From: Rhizobium sp. BT03
GTDB lineage: Bacteria; Pseudomonadota; Alphaproteobacteria; Rhizobiales; Rhizobiaceae
Length of the DNA stretch: 64,000 nucleotides
Assembly: GCF_030053155.1 (NCBI RefSeq)
Contig: NZ_CP125640.1
Span: forward strand, 3,756,001 to 3,820,000
Direction of reading: 5' to 3'
A program made the translations under genes and the position numbers. Below the pieces are notes generated by a model. It searched no databases, was not told where the DNA came from, and worked only from the letters and a program-made list of their open reading frames with translations. Every line of letters starts with the position of its first letter. Position 1 is the stretch's first letter. Of this stretch, positions 1 to 9,091 are shown piece after piece.

Positions 1-296
1 TTGAAATTGCGCGTCAAAGCTTCGATTACATTATCGTCGACTTGCCGCCCCTGGCGCCGGTCGTGGATGCGCGCGCTATCAACTCGAAGCTCGATGCAGT
101 GGTTTTCGTTATCGAGTGGGGAAAGACATCGCGCAAGGTCGTGCAGTCGACGCTGCTGTCCGAGCCGGAACTCTATGGGAAATGCGTCGGCGCTATATTG
201 ACCAAGGTCGATCCGTCGCAGATGAAGCTTTACCGGACATTCGGCTCCAGCGAATATTATTACAAGCGTTATTCGCGCTACTACACCGAAAGCTGA
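1..296 (+). CDS. C-terminal part of Wzc/ExoP-type tyrosine autokinase (5' truncated by window)
   Basis: The reading frame is open from the window edge (first full codon at base 3). It contains FDYIIVDLPPLAPVVDARA, the Walker A'/B-like segment typical of bacterial tyrosine kinases of the Wzc/CpsD/ExoP family, and ends in a tyrosine-rich tail (EYYYKRYSRYY) like the autophosphorylated clusters of those proteins. In the family this inner-membrane co-polymerase controls chain length and export of exopolysaccharide, and cycles between phosphorylation states. The next gene starts inside its stop codon (TGATG at 294-298), so the two are co-transcribed. The adjacent EPS genes fit the role. The N-terminal periplasmic region is outside the window, so full length and integrity cannot be judged. 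Confidence 0.85.
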   Translation, partial: EIARQSFDYIIVDLPPLAPVVDARAINSKLDAVVFVIEWGKTSRKVVQSTLLSEPELYGKCVGAILTKVDPSQMKLYRTFGSSEYYYKRYSRYYTES

Positions 297-1000
297 TGTT
301 CCGAAGCCAGGTCGTTTCGGTCACCAGGATCGCTTTCGTTATCGTCACCGTCGTCTTTGTGGTGCTGGCCGGGCGAGAGCTCTATGCTTCGATCAGAACG
401 GCCAGCATCTCGATCGTCGCCGAGAGGATCGAGCGTGGCGAGACGGTGGCCGATGATGTGGTGACCAGATATGCGTCGCGCAGTGTCGACGTGGTCGGTG
501 GACATTATTGCCGATCCGATATTGTCGCCGCCGGTGTGACACTCGTTCTGGCGCAACTCGATCGGCAGAATGTCAATGTTAACTACGATGCCTGGGCTGC
601 TGCCGCATCGAGCGCCCGCGGTTATCTGCAATATGCGCTCTCCTGCATGCCGACGAACAGCAATTTTTGGCTTCGTCTCGCCGCTGTTCAGTCGGTCATC
701 GCGGAAGAACCGTTTTCGATTGCGGGAATGATGAAGCGTTCGGTCGCTTTCGCGCCCCATGACGAGTCGATGATTTTGACCCGGTTCTATTTCTGGAACG
801 ATTTCACCGATGCAACGCTTTCGGCGGCAAAGACTGCGCTCGACAGCGATCTCACGACGATGCTGAAACTTGGCGACCGTTGCAGGGTCAATGCCGCCAT
901 TAAAGAGATCAGCCCACAACTCCGCCCCATCTTCGATCGAAGCTGGGCAGGCGCTGGGGACGGCACGACGGCGCGATTCCGGCAACGCTGCCGCAAGTAG
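296..1000 (+). CDS. Membrane-anchored hypothetical protein of the EPS cluster
   Basis: The 234-aa product starts at ATG 296, which overlaps the kinase stop by one base; longer in-frame starts would lie inside the kinase gene in another frame. One N-terminal hydrophobic segment (about residues 8-28) is followed by a probably periplasmic region with a helical, TPR-like look (repeated short helices, residues about 80-190) and scattered cysteines. I do not recognise a named family. Co-translation with the tyrosine kinase suggests an accessory role in EPS polymerisation or export, which is inference from position only. The C-terminus is basic and low in complexity. Confidence 0.7.
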   Translation: MFRSQVVSVTRIAFVIVTVVFVVLAGRELYASIRTASISIVAERIERGETVADDVVTRYASRSVDVVGGHYCRSDIVAAGVTLVLAQLDRQNVNVNYDAWAAAASSARGYLQYALSCMPTNSNFWLRLAAVQSVIAEEPFSIAGMMKRSVAFAPHDESMILTRFYFWNDFTDATLSAAKTALDSDLTTMLKLGDRCRVNAAIKEISPQLRPIFDRSWAGAGDGTTARFRQRCRK

Positions 1001-1062
1001 CCGTCGGCAGATTTCTGAGGACGATTCGAGACTCAAGACGGCTGTATGCAGGGCTTGAAGGG

Positions 1063-1097
1063 CGACAACGCCCGCTGCTTGCGCGGCGGGCGTTGTC
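1063..1097. terminator. Perfect 13-bp inverted repeat between convergent genes
   Basis: CGACAACGCCCGC and its exact complement are separated by 9 nt. It lies between the ends of the rightward membrane-protein gene and the leftward Rap-like gene, so it probably acts as a terminator in both directions. It lacks a long T-run. Confidence 0.6.
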
Positions 1098-1118
1098 GAT
1101 TGATCGGCTATTGGACGA

Positions 1119-1829
1119 TCAGACGCTGGCGCCCGAAACAAAATCCGTGCCCGTGATATTGAGCGTCAGAACGCCGGCGTCGGTGTGACCTTCGCCGTCG
1201 GAGATTTTGTAGAACTGGACGGTTTCCGTAACATGGTCGCCCGGAGCGATATCTGCTGCCAGATCATAGGTGAATGAGCCGTCGGCCTTGACATGGAACG
1301 TGCCGTAGGTCCCGGCGACGTCGGTCGTTGCGCTGGGGTTGCCGTTCACGTTCGTACCGGCGAACTGACGGAGGAAGAGATGTCCGTTGTCGCCGGGAAT
1401 GTCGTTGTCGAGAGCATTGCCGGCGATGGGGCTGCCTTCGGTGAAGCTGTAGTGGTCGTCGACAGCGATCGGCTTGACCTGGGTTACGCCCTGAATGTTC
1501 AGGGTGAACAGGCCGACATCGGTATGACCGCTGCCGTCGGAGATTTTGTACGAGACCTTTTCCTGGAGCAATTCACCATTGGTGAAGTTGACCTTGGCAG
1601 CATCGCTCAGGACATAGGTGTAGCTGCCGTCCGGTTTGACGAAGAAGGTGCCGTAGTCGCCCTGGATCTCGGTGATCTGGCTGTTGCCTTGCTTGGCGCC
1701 AACGCTCTGCTGGTCGAATGCGCGAAGGAATAGGTGGCCGTTGTCAGATGAATCGTTGCTCAGCAGGTTTCCCGAGATGACGTCGGTTTCCAGGAATGTT
1801 GCACTATCGTCGGTTGCGTGAATAGCCAT
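1119..1829 (-). CDS. Secreted two-domain cadherin-like (Rap/VCBS-type) protein
   Basis: The 236-aa product has no Sec signal and consists almost only of two tandem repeats of about 105 residues. Each has the pattern GN.L.ND...NGHLFLR.F, then DG(S)(Y/F)TY, then YKISDG.(G)HTD. This matches the cadherin-like domains of the Rhizobium-adhering (Rap) proteins. RapA2 is a two-domain calcium-dependent lectin that binds the acidic EPS and leaves the cell through the PrsDE type I system. The start MAIHATDD is chosen because GGAGAG sits 5 nt upstream and the conserved part begins there. The type I exporter lies 3 kb away and the beta-helix gene next door carries the same domain. The RapA-like role is inferred from architecture and context. 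Confidence 0.75.
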   Translation of the reverse strand: MAIHATDDSATFLETDVISGNLLSNDSSDNGHLFLRAFDQQSVGAKQGNSQITEIQGDYGTFFVKPDGSYTYVLSDAAKVNFTNGELLQEKVSYKISDGSGHTDVGLFTLNIQGVTQVKPIAVDDHYSFTEGSPIAGNALDNDIPGDNGHLFLRQFAGTNVNGNPSATTDVAGTYGTFHVKADGSFTYDLAADIAPGDHVTETVQFYKISDGEGHTDAGVLTLNITGTDFVSGASV

Positions 1830-2519
1830 TGTTGTCTCTCCATGAATTGATCTTCGCTGGCCAATTTTAACCTTAGCGACGGGTGCGATTAAGGATATAT
1901 TAATACAGGGAGTCAAGGCTGAGATTAACAGAAGCTAAACATAAGAGTGTACCGCGTGCAATAATGACACACATTCTTTCGGCGCTAGAGGATGAAGCAC
2001 TTGTTTATTGGTGCATTAATAATAAGTGAATACGACGGATGATGGGCGATTGAGCATATTTCTTCGGAAGCTAAGAAATTTTATTCGGAAGCAATCAATA
2101 AGAATACAGACATTCACTTCGATGAAGATGAAATTGTCAAATAATCACATTGGGCTAGCAATCTGCTTTGGCGATTTTGTCATGCCGCCCCGGTATCCCG
2201 ATCTCGCGTCATTTTAAGGTCATCACCGTCATTTCCATTGCCGGATACGTTTGAGGAAGAAACCTTCTCGTTGTAGCGACGTGATCGCGGCAACCTCGCG
2301 GATAGGGAAAATGGACTGCTATCAAATTGATGTTCTAGTAAAAATACATTTCCTTCGCGCGACGCAACTTATGCGCCATTAAAAATACATCGGAGAAGAA
2401 GAAAATGTGCCTGACGATGAAGAATATCGGCAGATAGAAAGAATTTTAGTGTTTCATTTTAGCCGCCGGAGAGAGGTTCGCGCTTAGAAGATTTCCATCA
2501 CCTGGGGGAGATCGAAGGC
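1830..2519. other. Divergent, AT-rich promoter region (no gene seen)
   Basis: These 690 bases separate the leftward Rap-like gene from the rightward beta-helix gene and are markedly more AT-rich than the flanking genes. Only a 63-codon frame without a good ribosome site occurs (2026-2217). The region probably holds both promoters. I see no convincing operator palindrome. Confidence 0.5.
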
Positions 2520-4142
2520 ATGACCGTCTACTACGTGAATTCAGCGACAGGATCCGATCATAACAGCGGAACCGCGGAGAGCTCGGCTTTCGCGACCTTG
2601 TCAGCGGTCGAAGCCTTGAGATTGAACCCCGGCGACAGTGTGCTGCTTGCCGCAGGCAGTGTGTTCAATGAACAATTCGACTTGAAATACTCCGGAAGCG
2701 TCACGGCGCCGATCACCATTGGCAGCTACGGTCTTGGCGACGCCCCGGTCATTCACAGCAGCAATGACGGCATCCATGGTTCGAAGGCCTCGAATATCGT
2801 TATCGAGAATATCAAGATCGCCGATACCGGAGCGAACGCGATATATGCAGGGAACGTCTCCAACTGGGTCGTGCGGAATGTCGAGGTGACGAATACGGGT
2901 CTTGCCGGAAAGCCCGGATCCGTCAGCTTCCAAAGCAGTCAGAACATCACCATCGAAAACAGCACGCTGACCGGTGTCCATTCCGACGGGATCTGGATGG
3001 ACAAGGTCAACGGCGTCACCCTGATCAACAACACCGTCACCAATAGCCAGGGAAGTGCCGCAGACGCCATTCAGCTCAACGACAGCCGCAACATTCTCGT
3101 CAAGGACAATTATCTGGAGCAAACGCAAACCAACAGCGCCAAAGGCGTCCTGGTGCTGGTCAGAGCTCAAGATGCTTTGGTCGAGGGCAACACGCTCGTC
3201 GGCGGCGGCTTCGGGTTGAGTGCACAGGCAGGCACCAATATCGCCATCCACGACAACGATATCTCGGGATATGGCGGCTACAGCTGGTCCTACGGCATCG
3301 GCCTTGGCGATCAGGGCGATGCGAAGAACTATGATATTAGCGGGAATTATATTCATGATGGGGTGTACGGGGTTCTGGTCAGCGCCGCCGGCAATCCGCT
3401 TTATGTTCGCGAGAATATCGATGTTCATGACAATGTCTTCGACGACCTGTCCTCGTCGGCGCTCAAGGTCGACCGGCCTGCATCGGGCACCTTCTATGAT
3501 AATATCATCGACAGCGATGTATCGACGCTGACGATGCCGGCCTCAATCGCTGCGCAAAACACGTTCTTTGTCGGCGACAACAAGACATTCGAGCAAGCGC
3601 AGGCCGAACTCGACAGCGCCGCCAGTACGAATGGCGATACGTCGCCGAGCCAGGAGCAGACGCCTGCCGTACCGGTCATCGAACATCCCGCGGAGATCCC
3701 GGCGCAGCCGCAGATATCCGCCCCGGCGCCAGTGACCGAAACGCCGGTGGCGACCGTGCCCACAGTCGCCGCGCCGAAAATTGTCGCTGTCCGTGACAAC
3801 TTGAAGATTTCGGCCGATACCGGCAGCGCATATCATGGAAACCTTCTCGAAAATGACAGTGCTGCCAACGGGCATGTGCTGCTGCGCCGATTTGGCGAGA
3901 GTGCTGTGGATAAATATGGGCTGACGGTAACAGGGAAATACGGTGTGATCCATATCGAGAGTGATGGCGATTACACCTACACCGTGGACGCGGCGAAACT
4001 TGCCGGCCTGAGCGGGAACGTCAGCGAATCCTTCCAGTACAAAATTTCCGACGGCGCTTCGCACATCGATACGGACTCGCTGGGTATCTACATCAATGTC
4101 GATGCATTTCATTCCAGCCAAGCCTCGCACTTGTTGGTCTGA
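2520..4142 (+). CDS. Secreted right-handed parallel beta-helix protein with C-terminal Rap-like domain
   Basis: The 540-aa product begins YYVNSATGSDHNSGTAES, the usual opening of pectate-lyase-fold proteins. It continues with about ten short beta-helix coils (residues ~60-330; repeated N-[IV]-x-[IV]-x-[DN]-N patterns), then a Pro/Ala-rich linker (~370-425). A single cadherin-like domain (~430-530) follows, with GNLLENDS, NGHVLLRRF, DGDYTYT and YKISDG, nearly the same as those of the neighbouring two-domain protein. There is no Sec signal and the C-terminus is hydrophobic (SHLLV), as in type I substrates. It may be a polysaccharide lyase, hydrolase or epimerase acting on EPS at the cell surface, analogous in context to PlyA. 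Catalytic residues cannot be assigned by eye. Confidence 0.7.
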   Translation: MTVYYVNSATGSDHNSGTAESSAFATLSAVEALRLNPGDSVLLAAGSVFNEQFDLKYSGSVTAPITIGSYGLGDAPVIHSSNDGIHGSKASNIVIENIKIADTGANAIYAGNVSNWVVRNVEVTNTGLAGKPGSVSFQSSQNITIENSTLTGVHSDGIWMDKVNGVTLINNTVTNSQGSAADAIQLNDSRNILVKDNYLEQTQTNSAKGVLVLVRAQDALVEGNTLVGGGFGLSAQAGTNIAIHDNDISGYGGYSWSYGIGLGDQGDAKNYDISGNYIHDGVYGVLVSAAGNPLYVRENIDVHDNVFDDLSSSALKVDRPASGTFYDNIIDSDVSTLTMPASIAAQNTFFVGDNKTFEQAQAELDSAASTNGDTSPSQEQTPAVPVIEHPAEIPAQPQISAPAPVTETPVATVPTVAAPKIVAVRDNLKISADTGSAYHGNLLENDSAANGHVLLRRFGESAVDKYGLTVTGKYGVIHIESDGDYTYTVDAAKLAGLSGNVSESFQYKISDGASHIDTDSLGIYINVDAFHSSQASHLLV

Positions 4143-4634
4143 AGTGCTCAACGCGGAGACTGCGTTAATCGATCATCTTCTTCAGGTTGAAGTTTTCCGA
4201 CCTCAATGCGGATGAATTACTGCAGGCTGTAGAAAGAGAGAGGTGGCAGATGACAAAATATGTCCGCCGGTCATAATCAGAACAAACTATAGACTGAATT
4301 TATAGTTAATGCCTCAGTAAATCTCGCGTCTACGCGCGCGGCATGTTCATCCCTTTGAGCCGTTATTGGGCGGTTTGCGGTTTTCACTTGCTTAGGCCGG
4401 TATAATTAGCGTAGCGTTAAGCTAGGGCCCCTGAAATCGTTCGCTATAAATAGGATTTTTCGGTCATTTTTCAGTGGGATTCATGTAATAGGATTTGGAC
4501 TTGTCAGTGGGTTTCGGCACCGGTGCCGAGGATCCGAAGCAAGCTATGTCATTGTTCGGGCTTGATAGGCTCGTAGCTGCGCGGTACGCAGGCTGATTGG
4601 CCTGCATGCGATGCGGTAGGAGAGGATTTAATTC
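4143..4634. other. Upstream region of the type I secretion operon
   Basis: This is a 492-base non-coding stretch, partly AT-rich (about 4260-4480). It ends in a strong ribosome site (AGGAGAGG, 4618-4625) for the GTG start at 4635. It contains the perfect 16-bp palindrome listed separately. Confidence 0.5.
4514..4529. promoter_or_regulatory. Perfect 16-bp palindrome upstream of the type I secretion operon
   Basis: TCGGCACCGGTGCCGA is self-complementary over all 16 bases and lies 106 bp before the exporter start. Its position suits an operator for a dimeric regulator. No T-run follows and no gene ends upstream within 300 bases, so a terminator is less likely. The regulator is unknown. Confidence 0.4.
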
Positions 4635-6404
4635 GTGTTTCAGAGTTCAGCGACTGATGCCAGTGAGCCGTCCAAAGCCTTGCGGAAGTGCAAGGGGGGA
4701 CTTGTCTTCATCGGCATAGCAAGCGCGCTTATCAATATTCTCTATCTTACCAGCTCGTTTTTCATGCTTGAGGTGTATGACCGGGTCATTCCGAGCAAAA
4801 GCATCCCGACGCTGGCTGCCCTGGCAATTCTTGCGCTGGCTCTTTACGCTTTCCAGGGCGCGTTCGAGGTTCTCCGGAGCAGAATGCTCGTGCGCGTTGC
4901 CGGTGCTCTCGACGAGATGGTGAACGGGCGCGTATTCCGGGCGCTGATCAAGGCGCCGCTGAAGGTCAAAATCGGCGGGGACGGGCTTCAGCCGTTGCGC
5001 GACTTCGACCAGATCAGAACCTTCCTGTCCGGCATGGGGCCGACGGCGATGTTCGATCTGCCCTGGCTTCCCTTCTACATCGTGATCTGTTTCCTGTTTC
5101 ATCCGGCGATCGGATATATCGCGATCGGTGGATCGCTGGTTCTCGCCATACTGACGTTCCTGACCAACCAGGGAACGCGGACGCTGTCAAAACAGCAATC
5201 CGAAGCCGCCAATATGCGCAATGCCTTTGCGCAGACCTCGATCCGCAACTCCGAGGTCATTCACGCAATGGGCATGGCCGGCACCATGGCTGAAATCTGG
5301 GACCGCAAGAATGGGGAGTACCGGCTCATCACCCGGCAGGCGTCGGATGTCGGGAACGGCTATGCCACCCTGTCGAAGATTTTCCGTATCGCCCTGCAAT
5401 CGGGAACGCTTGCGACCGGCGCGATCCTGGTCATTCAAGGGCAGGCCTCCTCAGGCATTATCATCGCGGGCTCCATTCTGACGTCTCGCGCCCTGGCGCC
5501 CGTGGAAGCAGCGATCGGAAATTGGCGCGGTTTCGTTTCCGCCCAGCAAAGCTGGGCGCGGCTTGCGAACCTGTTGAAAACCATTCCGGAAATTCCCGCC
5601 CCGCTCGCGCTTGCAGCGCCTTCCAAGCAGGTTACGGTCGAGGGGCTGGCAAGCGGGCCGCCGGCGGGCCAGCGCCTGGTCATTTCCGATGTCAGCTTCG
5701 GGCTGAGAGCAGGAAGCGCCCTCGGGGTCATCGGTTACAGCGCCTCGGGCAAGTCGTCGCTGGCGCGGGCGATGATGGGCATCTGGCCGACCGTCAGGGG
5801 ATCCATTCGCCTCGATGGCGCAGCACTCGACCAGTGGGATGGCGACGCGCTTGGCCGGCATATCGGCTATCTCCCGCAGGACGTGGAACTGTTCTCGGGA
5901 ACCGTCGCGCAGAATATCTGCCGTTTCGCCAAAGACATGTCGCCTGAGGCGGTGGTTGCCGCGGCACGGGCGGCGCGTGTTCACGATCTCATTCTTCGGC
6001 TGCCGAACGGTTACGAAACCGAAATCGGTGAAGGGGGGGCCGCGCTTTCGGCCGGCCAGAGACAGCGTATCGCGCTTGCAAGAGCGCTCTACGGCGAACC
6101 CTTCCTCGTCGTGCTCGACGAACCGAACTCCAATCTCGATGAAGAAGGCGAGCGGGCGTTGAGTGCCGCGATCATGAGCGTGCGTGCACGCGGCGGCATC
6201 GTCGTCGTCATCGCACATCGCTCCGGCGTTCTGGCGGTCTGCGACTTCGTGCTGATGATGCAGGACGGCCGGATGATCGCATTCGGTCCGAAGGAGGAAG
6301 TTCTGGCGCGGGTCAGCCGGCCGGAAGCAGCGGCGGCGCGTACGCCGATTGCCGAGCGCGTGGCTCAGCTCAAAGTCGTCGTCGACGGCATGGCCGCCGA
6401 ATAG
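4635..6404 (+). CDS. prsD: Type I secretion ABC transporter (PrsD-like)
   Basis: This 589-aa inner-membrane exporter has a transmembrane domain (about residues 22-290) fused to an ATPase domain. Visible motifs are Walker A GYSASGKSS (~367-375, with Y where P is usual), signature LSAGQRQRIALARAL (~471-485), Walker B FLVVLDEP and the switch histidine in VIAHRS. Length and layout match the PrtD/PrsD class, which exports unprocessed proteins with C-terminal signals. The GTG start has AGGAGAGG upstream. The membrane fusion gene follows after 15 bases. Rap-like and beta-helix genes upstream are the likely local substrates. The symbol follows family and context, not a database match. Confidence 0.85.
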   Translation: MFQSSATDASEPSKALRKCKGGLVFIGIASALINILYLTSSFFMLEVYDRVIPSKSIPTLAALAILALALYAFQGAFEVLRSRMLVRVAGALDEMVNGRVFRALIKAPLKVKIGGDGLQPLRDFDQIRTFLSGMGPTAMFDLPWLPFYIVICFLFHPAIGYIAIGGSLVLAILTFLTNQGTRTLSKQQSEAANMRNAFAQTSIRNSEVIHAMGMAGTMAEIWDRKNGEYRLITRQASDVGNGYATLSKIFRIALQSGTLATGAILVIQGQASSGIIIAGSILTSRALAPVEAAIGNWRGFVSAQQSWARLANLLKTIPEIPAPLALAAPSKQVTVEGLASGPPAGQRLVISDVSFGLRAGSALGVIGYSASGKSSLARAMMGIWPTVRGSIRLDGAALDQWDGDALGRHIGYLPQDVELFSGTVAQNICRFAKDMSPEAVVAAARAARVHDLILRLPNGYETEIGEGGAALSAGQRQRIALARALYGEPFLVVLDEPNSNLDEEGERALSAAIMSVRARGGIVVVIAHRSGVLAVCDFVLMMQDGRMIAFGPKEEVLARVSRPEAAAARTPIAERVAQLKVVVDGMAAE

Positions 6405-6419
6405 GCCGGAAGGAAGATT

Positions 6420-7727
6420 GTGAGTAAGGTCATCAGTGAATCGAAACGCTCCCTCAATCGTCATGTCGCCCTTGTCGGCGCGTTGTCGATAGCTCTCGTT
6501 TGCGGCATTGGCGGTTGGGCGGCGACGACGGAGCTTTCGAGCGCCGTCATCGGCGAAGGCGTGGTCGTCGTTAACGGCGATGTCAAGAAGATCCAGCACC
6601 TGACCGGCGGCATCGTGTCGAAACTGCTGGTCTCCGAAAATGACCATGTGACGGCGGGACAGGTTCTGATACAGCTCGATGGCACGACGACAAAAGCACA
6701 GCTTTCGATCGTCGAGAGCACACTCGCTCAGCTTTATGCGCGCCGTGCCCGCCTGAAGGCCGAAAGAATCGACGCCGCGACATTCGATGTCGAGGAAAAC
6801 ATCAGCGATCTGACGTCCAGCACCGCGGCGCGGGATCTGCTCGACGGCGAGACAAAGCTGTTCGACAGCCGCAGATCGGCGCTGATCGGAATGAAAAGCC
6901 AGCTGGCGTCGCGCAAGGATCAGCTGGCCGAGCAGATCAAGGGTCTGGTCGTTCAAATCGACGCGACCCATGATTCCCTAAGCCTGATCGAACAGGAGCT
7001 CGAGGGCGTCGATACGCTCTACAAGAAGGGGCTGGTGACGCTGCAGCGTTTGAATGCGCTGAAGCGTGCCCGCGCCGACCTTCAGGGCAACAGCGGCCAG
7101 GAAATCGCTGCAAAGGCGGAGGCCGAAGGCAAGGCAATCGAAATCGATCGCCAGACGATCCAGCTGGACGAGGATCGCCGTTCGGAGATCGCCAAGGAAC
7201 TGACCGACGTGGAGGCGAAGATCGCCGAAAATGAAGAGCGCCGAGGAACCGCGCTCGATCAACTCCGCCGTCTCGACATTGTCGCGCCGCTCAGCGGGCG
7301 CGTTCACGAGCTTTCCATTCACACGGTCAATGGCGTCGTCAATCCGGGTGAGACGCTGATGCTCGTCGTTCCCGAAAATGAAGATCTGACGGTTGAGGCG
7401 AGAGTCGCCACGCGCGATATCGACCAGCTTCACGTCAGCCAGTCCGTCGATGTGCGTTTCAGCGCCTTCGATCAGCGCACGACGCCAGATGTGCGCGGCG
7501 AGATCACGTCGATTGCGCCTGATATCGTCAAGGATGAACGGACGGGCATCAGCTATTATCCCGTTCGCGTCAAGCCGGAGGCTGAAAGCATCGCCAAGCT
7601 GAAGTCGATAAAGCTCTATCCCGGCATGCCGGCCGAAGTCTTTATCAAGATCGCCGACAGAACCGTTATCTCCTATCTGACGAAGCCGCTGACCGATCAG
7701 ATGCAGCACGTATTTCGTGAGGAGTGA
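6420..7727 (+). CDS. prsE: Type I secretion membrane fusion protein, HlyD family (PrsE-like)
   Basis: The 435-aa product has a short cytosolic N-terminus, one membrane anchor (about residues 16-35), and a lipoyl/barrel half (GEGVVVVNGDVKKIQHLTGG). A long helical hairpin follows (~95-280, rich in heptads), then a second barrel half (DIVAPLSGRVHELSIHTVNG), ending near the HlyD C-terminal region. It links the ABC exporter to an outer-membrane TolC channel, which is not encoded here. It begins with GTG preceded by GGAAGGAAG and lies 15 bases after the exporter gene, forming a two-gene operon. In Rhizobium PrsDE pairs commonly serve several unlinked substrates. Confidence 0.85.
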   Translation: MSKVISESKRSLNRHVALVGALSIALVCGIGGWAATTELSSAVIGEGVVVVNGDVKKIQHLTGGIVSKLLVSENDHVTAGQVLIQLDGTTTKAQLSIVESTLAQLYARRARLKAERIDAATFDVEENISDLTSSTAARDLLDGETKLFDSRRSALIGMKSQLASRKDQLAEQIKGLVVQIDATHDSLSLIEQELEGVDTLYKKGLVTLQRLNALKRARADLQGNSGQEIAAKAEAEGKAIEIDRQTIQLDEDRRSEIAKELTDVEAKIAENEERRGTALDQLRRLDIVAPLSGRVHELSIHTVNGVVNPGETLMLVVPENEDLTVEARVATRDIDQLHVSQSVDVRFSAFDQRTTPDVRGEITSIAPDIVKDERTGISYYPVRVKPEAESIAKLKSIKLYPGMPAEVFIKIADRTVISYLTKPLTDQMQHVFREE

Positions 7728-7815
7728 TGGCGCGGCTGTGCCGCGTCACAACCGGCATGAGCGGTCATCTTCATAAAATTGTCTCGAGCCTGCTGCAGCT
7801 TGGGTCAGGAAGGGC

Positions 7816-8577
7816 ATGGCTGCCCTTCCAGCCGGGTTTCTGACGCGTGACCTATCGGTTCCGCCGAGATATGATTTCTCCATGATAAGTGTGCGACTTC
7901 GGCGAACAGTGCCGATTGAGAGACGATCGCTCTATGGATGGCTTCTGCTTTTGGCGTGTCTGGTGATGCTGGGGGGCCCCACAAGCGGTCATGCCGGGAA
8001 TGCCCCGCCGTTGAAAATAGTCGCGTTCGGAACATCTTTGACGGCCCGGGGAGGGTGGCAGCCCGCTCTCGAAACAGGGCTTGCAGCCTGCCTGCAGAGG
8101 CCGGTGAAAATCGAGAGCGTTGCAAAGAGTGGCGAGACGTCGCTATGGGCTCTTGCCCAGCTTGATCGCGTCGTCGCCGAGCAGCCGGATATCGTTCTGA
8201 TCGAGTTTTACGCTAACGACGCAGCATTGCAGCGGTTCGTGTCGCTTGCGCAAAGCCGAAAGGATATCGGTGACATCCTCGATCAGCTTCGGCAGCGCCT
8301 GCCGCAGGCGCGGATCATCGTCATGGCGATGAACCCGTTTTCAGGGCTGCGCGGCCTGATCCGCCCCTTTGTCGGCAGTTATATCTCGGCCCATCGGGCG
8401 GAGGCGGAAAAACGCGGTCTGGAGTTTGTCGACCACCGGCCGAACTGGCAGCGCCTGACGCCGGCGGCTCTGGCCGCGGCCATTCCTGATGGCGCCCATC
8501 CTCTGCCTGAGATTGCCGCTAAGATCATCGTGCCGGAACTTGTCAAACATATTGCCGGCGGCAATTGCAAAGAGTGA
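7816..8577 (+). CDS. Exported SGNH/GDSL-type hydrolase (arylesterase-like)
   Basis: The family motifs are present: block I FGTSLTARGG (GTSL in place of GDSL), the oxyanion region KSGETS, block III FYANDA, and block V DGAHP, which supplies Asp and His. Such enzymes cleave O-acyl esters. Beside EPS genes it may trim acyl groups on the polysaccharide or an exported lipid, which is inference. The frame opens at ATG 7816 with AGGAAGGG just upstream. A start at ATG 7882 would give a cleaner signal peptide (RRSLYGWLLLLACLVMLGG, then GHAG), so the start is uncertain. It follows prsE after 88 bases in the same direction and converges on the PssE-like gene. Confidence 0.7.
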   Translation: MAALPAGFLTRDLSVPPRYDFSMISVRLRRTVPIERRSLYGWLLLLACLVMLGGPTSGHAGNAPPLKIVAFGTSLTARGGWQPALETGLAACLQRPVKIESVAKSGETSLWALAQLDRVVAEQPDIVLIEFYANDAALQRFVSLAQSRKDIGDILDQLRQRLPQARIIVMAMNPFSGLRGLIRPFVGSYISAHRAEAEKRGLEFVDHRPNWQRLTPAALAAAIPDGAHPLPEIAAKIIVPELVKHIAGGNCKE

Positions 8578-8614
8578 AGGAATTCTGCTTTGCCGATGGC
8601 CTCCGCTGGGCGCT

Positions 8615-9091
8615 TCAACCTGCCGCGAGATAACCTTTCAGATAATTGACCAGCGACGCCCGACCGACCTCGGAGGCGTCTTCATGGGATGGACTGTCCA
8701 GGTCCTGGAGAAGATAATCCTTGAGCTCGTCATCGGTATTCGCGACATAGATGCCCGGCCGGCCGACGAGCTGGCTCACCGTCGCAAGCTGATGATCGTT
8801 TCGGTGCTCGCCGAGGGCTGCCTTGCGTGGCACGAGGATGATCGGTTTCCCGAAACGCTTTGCCGTCAGTACCGTGCCTATCCCCGCATGAGAGACGATG
8901 ACAGTCGCATCGCGAAAGACCCTGTCGAAGTCCGCCGGTTCGATATTCTTGATCCATTTCATGTTCTGTGGCGTGTAGGTACCCTTGCCGATCTGCGCCA
9001 GAACCGGCTTGCTCAGATCCTTTGCGAAGGTGTCGATGGCCTTGACGAGGCGATCAAACGGCAGCTGCGTTCCGACGGTGACAAGGATCAA
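8615..9091 (-). CDS. pssE: Glycosyltransferase catalytic subunit, PssE/Alg13-like
   Basis: The 158-aa product starts ILVTVGTQLPFDRLV and has the C-terminal half-GT-B fold features of Alg13/PssE: VIVSHAGIGTVLTA and KPIILVPRKAALGEHRNDHQ, the sugar-nucleotide site. PssE forms a two-subunit transferase with PssD; in R. leguminosarum EPS assembly the pair adds glucuronic acid from UDP-GlcA to the lipid-linked sugar. The start is TTG at 9089-9091, with AGGAG seven bases upstream. It overlaps the PssD stop (TTGA), so translation is coupled. An upstream in-frame start would lie inside the PssD gene and is rejected. Confidence 0.75.
   Translation of the reverse strand: MILVTVGTQLPFDRLVKAIDTFAKDLSKPVLAQIGKGTYTPQNMKWIKNIEPADFDRVFRDATVIVSHAGIGTVLTAKRFGKPIILVPRKAALGEHRNDHQLATVSQLVGRPGIYVANTDDELKDYLLQDLDSPSHEDASEVGRASLVNYLKGYLAAG

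Noticed and set aside
5451..6971. Long open frame opposite the secretion genes
   Set aside because: It is the mirror of GC-rich real genes (PrsD/PrsE-like) with Arg/Asp-rich, low-information sequence and no ribosome site. The same applies to 14780-16351, 41178-43010, 53652-54848, 54694-56442 and 60899-62281.
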